Below are positions 27,872 to 35,899 of a stretch of DNA of 64,000 nucleotides, in pieces. Positions within the stretch are counted from its first letter, which is position 1, and each line of letters opens with the position of its first letter. Origin of the DNA: Streptomyces rapamycinicus NRRL 5491 (GTDB lineage Bacteria; Actinomycetota; Actinomycetes; Streptomycetales; Streptomycetaceae); assembly GCF_024298965.1 (NCBI RefSeq), contig NZ_CP085193.1, positions 9,114,001 through 9,178,000 on the forward strand, given 5' to 3'. The notes beneath the pieces are model-generated. The model worked only from the letters and a program-made list of their open reading frames with translations. It had not been told where the DNA came from and did no database searches. A program made the translations under genes and the position numbers.

Positions 27872-30100
27872 ATGAGCACTGCCCCGCGTATCTGCCCGCT
27901 CTGCGAGGCCACCTGTGGGCTGACCCTCACCATCGACGAGGGGAGGGTGACCGGGGCGCGCGGCGATCGTGAGGACGTCTTCAGCCGTGGCTTCATCTGC
28001 CCCAAGGGCGCCGCGTTCGGGCAGCTCGACGCCGACCCCGACCGGCTGCGGCGCCCCCTCGTCCGCCGTGCCGGGCGCCTGGTCGAGACCGGCTGGGACG
28101 AGGCGTTCGCGGCCGTGGCGGAGGGGCTGGCCCCGCTGCTGCGCGAGCACGGGCCGCAGTCCGTGGGGGTCGTGCTCGGCAACCCCAATGTGCACACCGT
28201 GGCCGGAGGGCTCTATCCGCCGCTGCTGCTGGGCGCGCTGCGCACCCGTAACGTCTTCAGCGCCAGCACCCTCGACCAGATGCCCAAGCACGTCTCCAGC
28301 GGGCTGCTGTACGGCGACGCCAACGCGCTTCCGGTGCCCGACCTGGACCGTACGGACCATCTGCTGATGCTCGGCGCCAACCCGCTGGACTCCAACGGCA
28401 GTCTCTGCACCGCCCCCGACTTCCCCGGGCGGCTGCGCGCGCTACGGCGGCGCGGCGGCCGGCTGGTGGTGGTCGACCCCCGGCGCACCCGTACGGCCGC
28501 GCTGGCCGACCGCCATGTGGCGATCCGGCCCGGCACCGACGCCCTGCTGCTCTTCGCCATGGTGCAGGTGCTGTTCGCCGAGGACCTGGTGGCCCCGGGC
28601 CCGCTCGCCGAGCACGTCAGCGGGGTGGCGGAGGTGCGGCGGCTGGCCGCCGACTTCCCGCCGGAGGCGGTGGCCGAGGCGTGCGACGTGCCCGCCGGGG
28701 AGATCCGCGCCCTCACCCGTGACCTGGCCGCCGCGTCCCAGGGCGTGGTGTACGGGCGGGTCGGCTCCACCACCGTCGAGTTCGGCACCCTCACCAGCTG
28801 GCTGGTCGATGTGGTCAACGTGCTCATCGGGCAGCTGGACCGGCCCGGCGGCATGATGTTCCCGCTCGCCGCGACCGGCCGCCGGGAGCGCCCGGCGCGG
28901 CCCGGGAAGGGATTCGCGCTCGGCCGCTGGCACAGCCGGGTCAGCGGATACCCCGAGGCCAAGGGCGAACTGCCCACCGTCGCGCTCGCCGAGGAGATCG
29001 AGACCCCGGGCGAGGGGCGGATACGGGCGGTGCTGGCGCTCGCGGCCAACCCCGTGCTCTCCGCGCCGGACGGCGACCGCCTGGACCGGGCGCTGGCCGG
29101 ACTCGACTTCATGGTCAGCGTCGATCCGTACCTCAACGAGACCTCGCGCCACGCCCATGTGGTGCTGCCCCCGCCGCCGCCCAGCCGCAGCCCCCACTTC
29201 GACTACGCCTTCAACAGCCTGGCCGTGCGCAACCAGGTCCGCTACACCCGCCCGGCGATCCCCCTGGAGGCGGACCGGCTGAGCGAGAGCGCCATCCTGG
29301 CGCGGCTGGTGCTGTGCGTGAGCGGGAACGACGGCGCCGACCCGGAGGCGGTGGACGCCATGGCGATCCAGGGGACCCTCGGCAAGGAGGCCGCCGACCC
29401 GTCGTCCCCGGTGCACGGACGCGAGCCCGGCGAGCTGGCCGCGCTGCTGACCGGGGTGGACGGCCCCGAGCGCCGACTGGACATGATGCTGCGGCTGGGC
29501 CCGTACGGCGACGGCTTCGGCGCCGACCCCGACGGGCTGAGCCTGGAGAAGCTGCTCGCCCATCCGCACGGCATCGACCTGGGCCCGCTGCGGCCGCGCG
29601 TCCCGGGGCTGCTGAAGACCCGCAGCGGCACGGTGGAGCTGTGCCCGGAGCCGCTGGCCGCCGATGTGGAGCGGCTGCGCCGGTCGCTGGCCGACCGGCC
29701 CTCGGGGCTGCTGCTGGTCGGCCGCCGCCATCTGCGCTCCAACAACAGCTGGATGCACAACGTCCCGGCCCTGATGGGCGGCAGCAACCGCTGCACCCTC
29801 CAGGTGCACCCCGAGGACGCCACCCGTCTTGGCCTGGCGGACGGCGGTCTGGCCCGGGTCAATGGCGAGGGCGGGGAGCTGGAGGTGCCGGTCGAGGTGA
29901 CGGACGCGGTACGGGCCGGAGTGGTGAGCCTGCCGCACGGCTGGGGCCATGCCCGCCCCGGCGTCCGGCTGTCCGTGGCCGGGGCCCGGCCCGGGGTCAA
30001 CGTCAACCAGCTCTTCGACGGCTCACGGCTGGATCCGCTCTCGGGGACGGCGGTGCTCAATGGCCACCCGGTGCGGGTATCACCCTCGCTACGGCACTGA
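27872..30100 (+). CDS. Molybdopterin-dependent oxidoreductase (DMSO reductase superfamily)
   Basis: 742 residues. An N-terminal [4Fe-4S] motif, CPLCEATCGL and later CPKG (Cys pattern 2-3-28 type), is followed by the Mo-bis-MGD domains (VVLGNPNVHT, STLDQMPKH, MLGANPLDSNGS, VVDPRRTRTA, RVGSTTVEFG) and the C-terminal MopB-binding domain (RSNNSWMHNVP, LQVHPEDATRLGL, SLPHGWGH). It oxidises or reduces an unidentified substrate in the cytoplasm; no Tat signal is present. ATG 27872 follows GGGAGAG. No electron-transfer subunit is adjacent. A TetR-type operator lies upstream, shared with the acyl-CoA locus at 60.4 kb, suggesting a role linked to acyl-CoA or lipid metabolism. Confidence 0.92.
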   Translation: MSTAPRICPLCEATCGLTLTIDEGRVTGARGDREDVFSRGFICPKGAAFGQLDADPDRLRRPLVRRAGRLVETGWDEAFAAVAEGLAPLLREHGPQSVGVVLGNPNVHTVAGGLYPPLLLGALRTRNVFSASTLDQMPKHVSSGLLYGDANALPVPDLDRTDHLLMLGANPLDSNGSLCTAPDFPGRLRALRRRGGRLVVVDPRRTRTAALADRHVAIRPGTDALLLFAMVQVLFAEDLVAPGPLAEHVSGVAEVRRLAADFPPEAVAEACDVPAGEIRALTRDLAAASQGVVYGRVGSTTVEFGTLTSWLVDVVNVLIGQLDRPGGMMFPLAATGRRERPARPGKGFALGRWHSRVSGYPEAKGELPTVALAEEIETPGEGRIRAVLALAANPVLSAPDGDRLDRALAGLDFMVSVDPYLNETSRHAHVVLPPPPPSRSPHFDYAFNSLAVRNQVRYTRPAIPLEADRLSESAILARLVLCVSGNDGADPEAVDAMAIQGTLGKEAADPSSPVHGREPGELAALLTGVDGPERRLDMMLRLGPYGDGFGADPDGLSLEKLLAHPHGIDLGPLRPRVPGLLKTRSGTVELCPEPLAADVERLRRSLADRPSGLLLVGRRHLRSNNSWMHNVPALMGGSNRCTLQVHPEDATRLGLADGGLARVNGEGGELEVPVEVTDAVRAGVVSLPHGWGHARPGVRLSVAGARPGVNVNQLFDGSRLDPLSGTAVLNGHPVRVSPSLRH

Positions 30101-30137
30101 CCTGGGGTTTTGCGCTTATTGCTCACGCGTCAAGACC

Positions 30138-30167
30138 TTGTTAACGGAAAGTTGCCGCACCTAACGT
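30138..30167 (+). promoter_or_regulatory. Probable promoter of the CitMHS-MFS operon
   Basis: TTGTTA (30138-30143) and TAACGT (30162-30167) are separated by 18 bp, 55 bp before the start codon, in an AT-richer stretch. Confidence 0.4.
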
Positions 30168-30221
30168 CGCCTCGACCGCCAAATCTGGGGGAGTTCAAAG
30201 GCGAACGTGAGGTAGCCAACT

Positions 30222-31712
30222 ATGCTGACCATCCTCGGCTTCGTCATGATCGCGACATTCCTTGTCCTGATCATGATGAAGAAGATGTCCCCGATGGGCG
30301 CCCTGGTGCTCATCCCCGCGCTGTTCTGTGTGCTTGTCGGGAAGGGGGCGCACCTCGGGGACTACGTCCTCAAGGGCGTCGGCGATCTGGCACCCACGGC
30401 CGCCATGCTGATGTTCGCGATCATCTACTTCGGGGTGATGATCGACGTCGGCCTCTTCGACCCGATCGTCCGGCTCATCCTGCGGTTCTGCAAGGCGGAC
30501 CCGATGCGGGTGGTGGTCGGCACCGCGATCCTCGCGGCGATCGTCTCGCTCGACGGCGACGGCTCCACCACCTTCATGATCACCGTGTCGGCCATGGTGC
30601 CGCTCTACCGGCGGCTGAAGATGAGCCTCGTGGTGATGACCGGTGTCGCGGCCATGGCCAACGGCGTGATGAACACGCTGCCCTGGGGCGGCCCGACCGC
30701 CCGCGCCGCCACCGCGCTCAAGGTCGACGCCAGCGACATCTTCGTGCCGATGATCCCGGCCCTCGCGGTCGGTCTGCTCTTCGTCATCGCCCTCTCCTAC
30801 GGCCTGGGCCTGCGGGAGCGCAAGCGGCTCGGCGTGCTGACGCTGGACGAGGTCACCGCCGGCGACCCGGAGCAGGTGCTGGTCGGCGCCGGCTCCGGCG
30901 GCAAGGGCGGCAAGGGCCGTAAGGGCGTCAAGGCCGCGCTGACCGGGGGCGGCGCGGGCTCCGGCACTGACGCGGAGGCCCGGCCCTCGAACGGCTCCGG
31001 TTCCTCGGACGGCTCCGGTTCCGGGGACGGCTCCGGCTCCTCCGACGCCTCCGACGAGGACGCCGACGAGTTCAAGGGGCTCGACCCCCACCGCGCCACC
31101 CTGCGCCCCAAGCTCTACTGGTTCAACGCGGCCCTGACCGTCGCCCTGCTCGCCCTGATGGTGACCGAGACCATGCCGATCCCGGTCCTCTTCCTGCTCG
31201 CCGCCGCCGTCGCGCTCACCGTCAACTTCCCGAACATGAACGACCAGAAGGCACGGGTGGCCGCGCACGCCGAGAACGTCGTCAACGTCTCCGGCATGGT
31301 CTTCGCCGCGGCCGTCTTCACCGGCGTCCTCACCGGCACCGGCATGGTCGAGCACATGGCCCGCTGGCTGGTCGACGGCGTCCCCGAGGGCATGGGCCCG
31401 CACATGGCCATCGTCACCGGTGTGCTGTCCCTCCCGCTCACCTACTTCATGTCCAACGACGGCTTCTACTTCGGCATCGTGCCGATCCTCGCCGAGGCCG
31501 GGGCCGCCCACGGGGTCTCCGCGCTGGAGATCGCCCGCGCCTCGCTCGTCGGACAGGCCCTGCACATGTCGAGCCCGCTGGTCCCCGCCGTCTACGTGCT
31601 CGTCGGCATGGCGAAGGTCGAATTCGGCGACCACACCCGGTTCACCGTGAAATGGGCGGCGCTCACCTCCCTGGTGGTGCTCGCCGCCGGTCTCGCCTTC
31701 GGCATCATCTGA
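30222..31712 (+). CDS. CitMHS-family citrate/dicarboxylate transporter
   Basis: 496 residues with about 12 membrane helices. Conserved blocks include FGVMIDVGLFDPIVR, SLDGDGSTTFMI and NTLPWGGPTARAA, the last two being the family signature around the substrate and metal site. CitMHS proteins import citrate complexed with a divalent metal using protons. The cytoplasmic loop in the middle is long and rich in Gly, Ser and Asp (about 240-290). ATG 30222 has GTGAGG nine bases upstream. The stop is three bases before the next gene. Confidence 0.92.
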   Translation: MLTILGFVMIATFLVLIMMKKMSPMGALVLIPALFCVLVGKGAHLGDYVLKGVGDLAPTAAMLMFAIIYFGVMIDVGLFDPIVRLILRFCKADPMRVVVGTAILAAIVSLDGDGSTTFMITVSAMVPLYRRLKMSLVVMTGVAAMANGVMNTLPWGGPTARAATALKVDASDIFVPMIPALAVGLLFVIALSYGLGLRERKRLGVLTLDEVTAGDPEQVLVGAGSGGKGGKGRKGVKAALTGGGAGSGTDAEARPSNGSGSSDGSGSGDGSGSSDASDEDADEFKGLDPHRATLRPKLYWFNAALTVALLALMVTETMPIPVLFLLAAAVALTVNFPNMNDQKARVAAHAENVVNVSGMVFAAAVFTGVLTGTGMVEHMARWLVDGVPEGMGPHMAIVTGVLSLPLTYFMSNDGFYFGIVPILAEAGAAHGVSALEIARASLVGQALHMSSPLVPAVYVLVGMAKVEFGDHTRFTVKWAALTSLVVLAAGLAFGII

Positions 31713-31715
31713 CCC

Positions 31716-33014
31716 GTGAAGATCTCGAAGCCCGGCAGGGGCTGGCTGCTGCGCCTGGTCATCGCCTTCTCGTTCACTCAGGGGGCGGTGAGCATGGCGC
31801 GGCCGGCCGTCTCCTACCGGGCGCTGGCGCTCGGTGCCGACGCCCGTGCCATCGGTGTGATCGCCGGTATCTACGCCCTGCTGCCGCTGTTCGCCGCCGT
31901 ACCCCTCGGGCGGCGCACCGACCACGGGCGGTGCGCCCCGCTGCTGCCCATCGGGATGGCCCTCATCGCCACCGGCTGTGTGTTCAGCGGGAGGGCAGGG
32001 TCGCTGCCCGCGATGGCCGCGTGGAGCGGGGTGATGGGCCTCGGCCATCTGTCGTTCGTCATCGGCGCCCAGTCCATCGTGGCCCGCCAGAGCGCGCCCG
32101 AGGACCAGGACCGCAACTTCGGCCACTTCACCATCGGCGCCTCGTTCGGCCAGCTCATCGGGCCCATCGCGGCCGGTCTGGTGGTCTCCGAACACGACGG
32201 GGCGATGGGCCGCACCAGCGCCGCCGCGCTGTTCGTCTCCGCCGCCCTCGCGGCCCTCTCCGTCACCTCGCTGTGGCGCATCGAGCGCCGCCCCGACGGC
32301 ACGGCGGCCGGGCCCGCCGAGGAGGCCCCGGCCCGCAAGGTCTCCGTACGGTCCATCCTGACCACCCGCGGGGTCGCCTCCGGCATGTTCATCAGCCTCG
32401 CGGTGCTCTCCGCCACCGACATCCTCACCGCCTATCTGCCGGTCGTCGGCGAACAGCGCGGCATCTCGCCCGCCGTCGTCGGAGTGCTGCTCAGCCTGCG
32501 CGCCGCCGCCACCGTGGCCTGCCGGCTCGCCATGACCCCGATGATCCGGCTGATGGGCCGCACCGTGCTGATGGCCGTCAGCTGTCTGGGCGCCGCGCTG
32601 CTGTGCGCGGGCATCGCCCTGCCGGTGCCCGCCTGGGCGCTCGGGGTGCTGCTGGCCGGGCTCGGCTTCTGCCTCGGCGTCGGCCAGCCGCTGTCGATGA
32701 CGACCGTCGTCCAGGCGGCCCCCGAGGGGGCGCGCAGCACGGCCCTCGCGCTGCGGCTCACCGGCAACCGGCTCGGCCAGGTGGCCGCGCCCGCCTCCGC
32801 CGGTGTGCTCGCGGGGCTCGTGGGCACCGCCGCCCCCTTCGTCATGCTGGGCGGACTGCTGCTGATATCGGCGGCGATAGCCGTCCGGCCGCTGCGCGGG
32901 CGCCCGGCCGCGGGTCCCGCCGCGGACCGGCCGGTGGTGGAGAAGCCGCCTGCCAAGGGGCGTACGGAGGAGTCGACCTCGGCCTCGCGGGGCACGGGAC
33001 GACCGCCCCGGTGA
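31716..33014 (+). CDS. MFS transporter
   Basis: 432 residues, 12 predicted membrane helices. The loop 2-3 sequence VPLGRRTDHGR is the MFS signature, and GHLSFVIGAQSIVARQS is a conserved helix 4-5 region. The C-terminal 40 residues are hydrophilic. It starts with GTG 31716, three bases after the CitMHS stop, and so is co-transcribed with it; coupling to organic acid uptake or efflux is an inference. It is a member of the small-molecule exporter-like MFS group. Confidence 0.88.
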   Translation: MKISKPGRGWLLRLVIAFSFTQGAVSMARPAVSYRALALGADARAIGVIAGIYALLPLFAAVPLGRRTDHGRCAPLLPIGMALIATGCVFSGRAGSLPAMAAWSGVMGLGHLSFVIGAQSIVARQSAPEDQDRNFGHFTIGASFGQLIGPIAAGLVVSEHDGAMGRTSAAALFVSAALAALSVTSLWRIERRPDGTAAGPAEEAPARKVSVRSILTTRGVASGMFISLAVLSATDILTAYLPVVGEQRGISPAVVGVLLSLRAAATVACRLAMTPMIRLMGRTVLMAVSCLGAALLCAGIALPVPAWALGVLLAGLGFCLGVGQPLSMTTVVQAAPEGARSTALALRLTGNRLGQVAAPASAGVLAGLVGTAAPFVMLGGLLLISAAIAVRPLRGRPAAGPAADRPVVEKPPAKGRTEESTSASRGTGRPPR

Positions 33015-33054
33015 GCGGACGGTGCGACGGCGGTGAGCCGACCGCGAGATGGCC

Positions 33055-33573
33055 TCAGGGCCGCTCGCCGTCGACCATGGCCAGCCACGCCTTGGAGGCG
33101 TCCCCGAACGGCTCGGCGCGCCCGTCGACCGCCTCCATCAGCCACCGCCCCGCCGCCTCGGCCTCCGCTATGACGTCCGCCGGATAGCCGTACCGCACCT
33201 GGTGCTCGGCGAACTCGTCCTCGTCGTCCAGCAGGGTCGAGCCGTCCGTCCGCTTGCGGATCACATCGAGATCCAGGTCCACCATCGACACCTCGTGCGA
33301 GGAGAGCCACTCGGCGGGCGTGGCGATGTCGCAGTAGATCTCGGTCTCCCGGGGCGGGGCGTTGAACGCCGCGGTCCACCACGCGTCGCGCGGCAGGAGG
33401 ACCACATGCGCGCAGGCGATCGGCACCATCGGGCCGTACCCCTTGCGCATGACGCCGCCGCCGGGCAGCCCCAGCCAGACCCCATGGTCGTCCTCGCCCA
33501 GCCTGCGCATCCGCAGGTTCCAGTGCAGAGAGCCGTCGTACTTGCGGTAGTTGACGGATACGAGATCTGGCAT
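33055..33573 (-). CDS. DUF402 domain protein
   Basis: 172 residues with the DUF402 core: WWTAAFNAPPRETEIYCDIATP, DLDLDVIRKRTDGSTLLDDEDEF and the preceding basic strand. Family members such as FomD and bacterial YgaC act as metal-dependent nucleotide diphosphatases, with the Asp/Glu pairs seen here binding divalent metals. The physiological substrate is unknown. It diverges from the ECF sigma gene with about 50 bp between starts. Confidence 0.85.
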   Translation of the reverse strand: MPDLVSVNYRKYDGSLHWNLRMRRLGEDDHGVWLGLPGGGVMRKGYGPMVPIACAHVVLLPRDAWWTAAFNAPPRETEIYCDIATPAEWLSSHEVSMVDLDLDVIRKRTDGSTLLDDEDEFAEHQVRYGYPADVIAEAEAAGRWLMEAVDGRAEPFGDASKAWLAMVDGERP

Positions 33574-33611
33574 GAGCCGATCCTATGCGGTGGCCGGAGC
33601 GGCACGCCGCC

Positions 33612-33617
33612 TAATAT
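33612..33617 (+). promoter_or_regulatory. -10 element consistent with a leaderless sigma factor mRNA
   Basis: TAATAT ends seven bases before the A of the ATG at 33625. Initiation at the usual distance would place the transcript start on the start codon. No Shine-Dalgarno sequence is present. Confidence 0.5.
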
Positions 33618-33624
33618 CGATGCA

Positions 33625-34578
33625 ATGAACACCCCCGTATCGCCGTGGAAGGACCGCGCGGGACCGCAGGACAGGCCGGTGCCGGATGCGGGGAGCGAGG
33701 ACTTCCTCCACCATCGTGAGCTGCTCTTCTCCATCGTCTACAACATGCTCGGCACGGTCACCGACACCGAGGACGTGGTGCAGGAGACCTGGCTGTCCTG
33801 GGCGTCGGCCCAGGACAAGGAGATCGCCAACCCCCGGGCCTATCTGGTGCGGATCGCCGTCAACCACGCGCTCAGCCAGATGCGCCGCGCCCGCCGCCGC
33901 CGGGAGAGCTATATCGGTCCCTGGCTGCCCGAGCCCGTACTCACCGAACCGGACGCCCCCGACACCGCGATCCGCACCGAATCGGTGTCCCTGGCGATGC
34001 TGGTCGTCCTGGAGACCCTGACCCCCCTGCAGCGCGCGGTGTTCGTGCTGCGCGAGGCGTTCGCCTACGACCACGCGGAGATCGCCGCGATCCTGGGCCG
34101 CAGCCCGGCCGCCGTCCGCCAGCTCGCCCACCGCGCCAAGGAACGCGTCGAGGCCCGGCGGCCGCGCTACGACCTCGACCGCTCCACCCAGCGCATCGTC
34201 ACCGAACGGTTCCTCGACGCGGCCATCGGCGGCGACCTCGACGCCCTGATGGACGTCCTGGCCCCCGAGGTGGCCATGTGGAGCGACGGCGGCGGCAAGC
34301 GCCGCGCCGCCCTCCGCGTGATCGAGGGCCGGGACAAGGTGGCCCGCCTGGTGGCCGCCGTCAGTGCCCAGCTGCCCACCTTCCACGCGCGCCCGGTGCA
34401 GATCAACGGGGGCCCGGGGGTGGTCCTGTTCATCGGCGGGACGCTGTACGCCGCCGCGGTGTTCGACCCCGCGCCCGACGGCGAGCGGGTGCGCGGCATC
34501 TACGGTCTGATCAACCCCGACAAACTCGGCCGACTCGCCGAGTCCGTCCACCCCCCGGCTGGAACACTGGCCCCATGA
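33625..34578 (+). CDS. ECF-type RNA polymerase sigma factor, ECF41 group
   Basis: 317 residues. Region 2 (HRELLFSIVYNMLGTVTDTEDVVQETWLSW) and region 4 (LTPLQRAVFVLREAFAYDHAEIAAILGRSPAAVRQLAHRA) are followed by a SnoaL-like C-terminal domain of about 110 residues. That domain carries the ECF41 motifs DGGGK (about 215) and NPDKLGRL near the end. In ECF41 proteins this extension acts in place of a separate anti-sigma factor. The gene's ATG is probably leaderless. Its TGA overlaps the ATG of the next gene (ATGA). Confidence 0.93.
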   Translation: MNTPVSPWKDRAGPQDRPVPDAGSEDFLHHRELLFSIVYNMLGTVTDTEDVVQETWLSWASAQDKEIANPRAYLVRIAVNHALSQMRRARRRRESYIGPWLPEPVLTEPDAPDTAIRTESVSLAMLVVLETLTPLQRAVFVLREAFAYDHAEIAAILGRSPAAVRQLAHRAKERVEARRPRYDLDRSTQRIVTERFLDAAIGGDLDALMDVLAPEVAMWSDGGGKRRAALRVIEGRDKVARLVAAVSAQLPTFHARPVQINGGPGVVLFIGGTLYAAAVFDPAPDGERVRGIYGLINPDKLGRLAESVHPPAGTLAP

Positions 34579-35357
34579 CAGAGCTGAACGGGGAACCGGC
34601 GGGCATCCGCGAGCTGACGGCGCTGGCCATGACCAACTACGGCCACTTCACCACCATGCGGGTGCAGGACGGGCGGGTACGCGGACTCTCCCTCCACCTG
34701 GACCGGCTGGTACGGGACTGCGGTGTGCTGTTCGGCACCGACCCGGACCGCGACCGCATCCGCGAACTTGCCCGGCGCGCCGTCGCGGACACCGAGGGGC
34801 CGCTCACGGTCCGGGTGACCGTGTACGACCCCGACCTCGGCCTTGAGCGGCCCGGAGCCGACGCCACGCCGCGGATCCTGGTCACCACCCGGCCCCCTGC
34901 CGCGCCCGCACTGCCACCGCTGAGCGTGCGCACCGCACCGCACCACCGCGACCTGCCGGAGGTCAAACACGTCGGACTGTTCGGCCTGTTGCGGCTGCGC
35001 CGACTGGCCCAGCTCGACGGCTACGACGACGTACTGCTCACGGACGAGCGGGGCGCGGTGTCCGAGGGCGCGACCTGGAACGTGGGGTTCTTCGACGGCG
35101 ATCGCCTGCTCTGGCCGGACGCCGCGTGCCTGCCAGGCGTCACCCAGGAACTGCTCCGCTGCGGCCACGGCGGACCGCAGCACACCGCGCGGATCGACCG
35201 TGAGCGGCTCGGCGAACTGCGCGCGGCGTTCGCCCTCAACGCGGGGGTGGGCGTACGGCCGATCCGGTCGATCGACGGGGTGGAGTTCGACCCGGAGCAT
35301 CCCGTCCTGGCCACGCTGCGCAAGGAGTACGCCACGACGGAAGCGGAACCGCTGTAG
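34575..35357 (+). CDS. Class IV aminotransferase-fold protein (PabC-like)
   Basis: 260 residues. The family blocks are HFTTMRVQDGRVRGLSLHLDRL at the N-terminus, a Lys in EVKHVGLF at the PLP-Lys position, and DVLLTDERGAVSEGATWNVGFFDG, which matches the E-G-x-x-x-N signature. The fold covers branched-chain aminotransferases, D-amino acid transaminases and 4-amino-4-deoxychorismate lyase. PabC activity would complete the PABA pathway begun by PabAB 15 kb away, but this is an inference. It is translationally coupled to the ECF41 sigma gene. Confidence 0.82.
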   Translation: MTELNGEPAGIRELTALAMTNYGHFTTMRVQDGRVRGLSLHLDRLVRDCGVLFGTDPDRDRIRELARRAVADTEGPLTVRVTVYDPDLGLERPGADATPRILVTTRPPAAPALPPLSVRTAPHHRDLPEVKHVGLFGLLRLRRLAQLDGYDDVLLTDERGAVSEGATWNVGFFDGDRLLWPDAACLPGVTQELLRCGHGGPQHTARIDRERLGELRAAFALNAGVGVRPIRSIDGVEFDPEHPVLATLRKEYATTEAEPL

Positions 35358-35899
35358 GACGGCCCGCATGAGGGGCGCCCGGCGGACCGCACTGCCTGCG
35401 GCGGGCCTTCCCCCTCCCCGCCCCTCCCCGAAACTGGGGCTCCGCCCCAGACCCCGGTGGGGCTCTGCCCCGGGCCTCAGCGGGGCTCTGCCCCGGGCTC
35501 CGGTGGGGTTCCGTCCCGGGCCCCGGTGCGGGTCCGCCCCGGACCTCGGTGCGGGGTTTCGTCCCAGACGCCGGGCCGGGGCTTCGCCCTCTCCGGAGCA
35601 GCGGTCTGCGGCTCCGCCGCGCGGCGGCGGGTCCGGCCCGGGCCTCGGGGTCCAGGGGCGAAGCCCCTGCCACGCGGCGGAGCCGCATATCGATACCGCG
35701 GGAAGGGGCGGGGAGGGGACAGATCCGCCGGACGTCCCGGAGGCGGCCCGCGTGTGACGGCCCATGAGGGGGCGACGGCGTGAAACGGCCCGTGCCAGGC
35801 CGCCCGCATGCGGCGGGTCCGCCGCCCGGGGTGCCGGGCGGCGGACCCGTGAGCCGCCCGTGTGGTGGGTGGCGGACCCGCCGCATGCGGGGTGGGCCG
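35358..35899. other. 540-bp gap holding a dispersed repeat and short GC-rich duplications
   Basis: No gene is seen. Between the convergent PabC-like and MMPL genes are copy D of the intergenic repeat and, to its right, repeated GGCCCGCATG/GGCGGACCCG-type segments (35760-35900). Confidence 0.6.
35407..35720. repeat. Dispersed Streptomyces intergenic repeat, copy D
   Basis: Left arm CCTTCCCCCTCCCCGCCCC, right arm GGAAGGGGCGGGGAGGGG. The interior has six or more degenerate copies of GGGGCTCTGCCCCGGGCC-like units spaced about 28 bp apart, and GGCGGAGCCGCATATCGATA near the right end as in copy E. Confidence 0.75.

Noticed and set aside
30195..32195. A 666-codon open frame on the minus strand across the CitMHS and MFS genes
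   Set aside because: Its translation is a His/Asp/Gly-rich shadow of the well-conserved plus-strand transporter genes, as expected in high-GC DNA.
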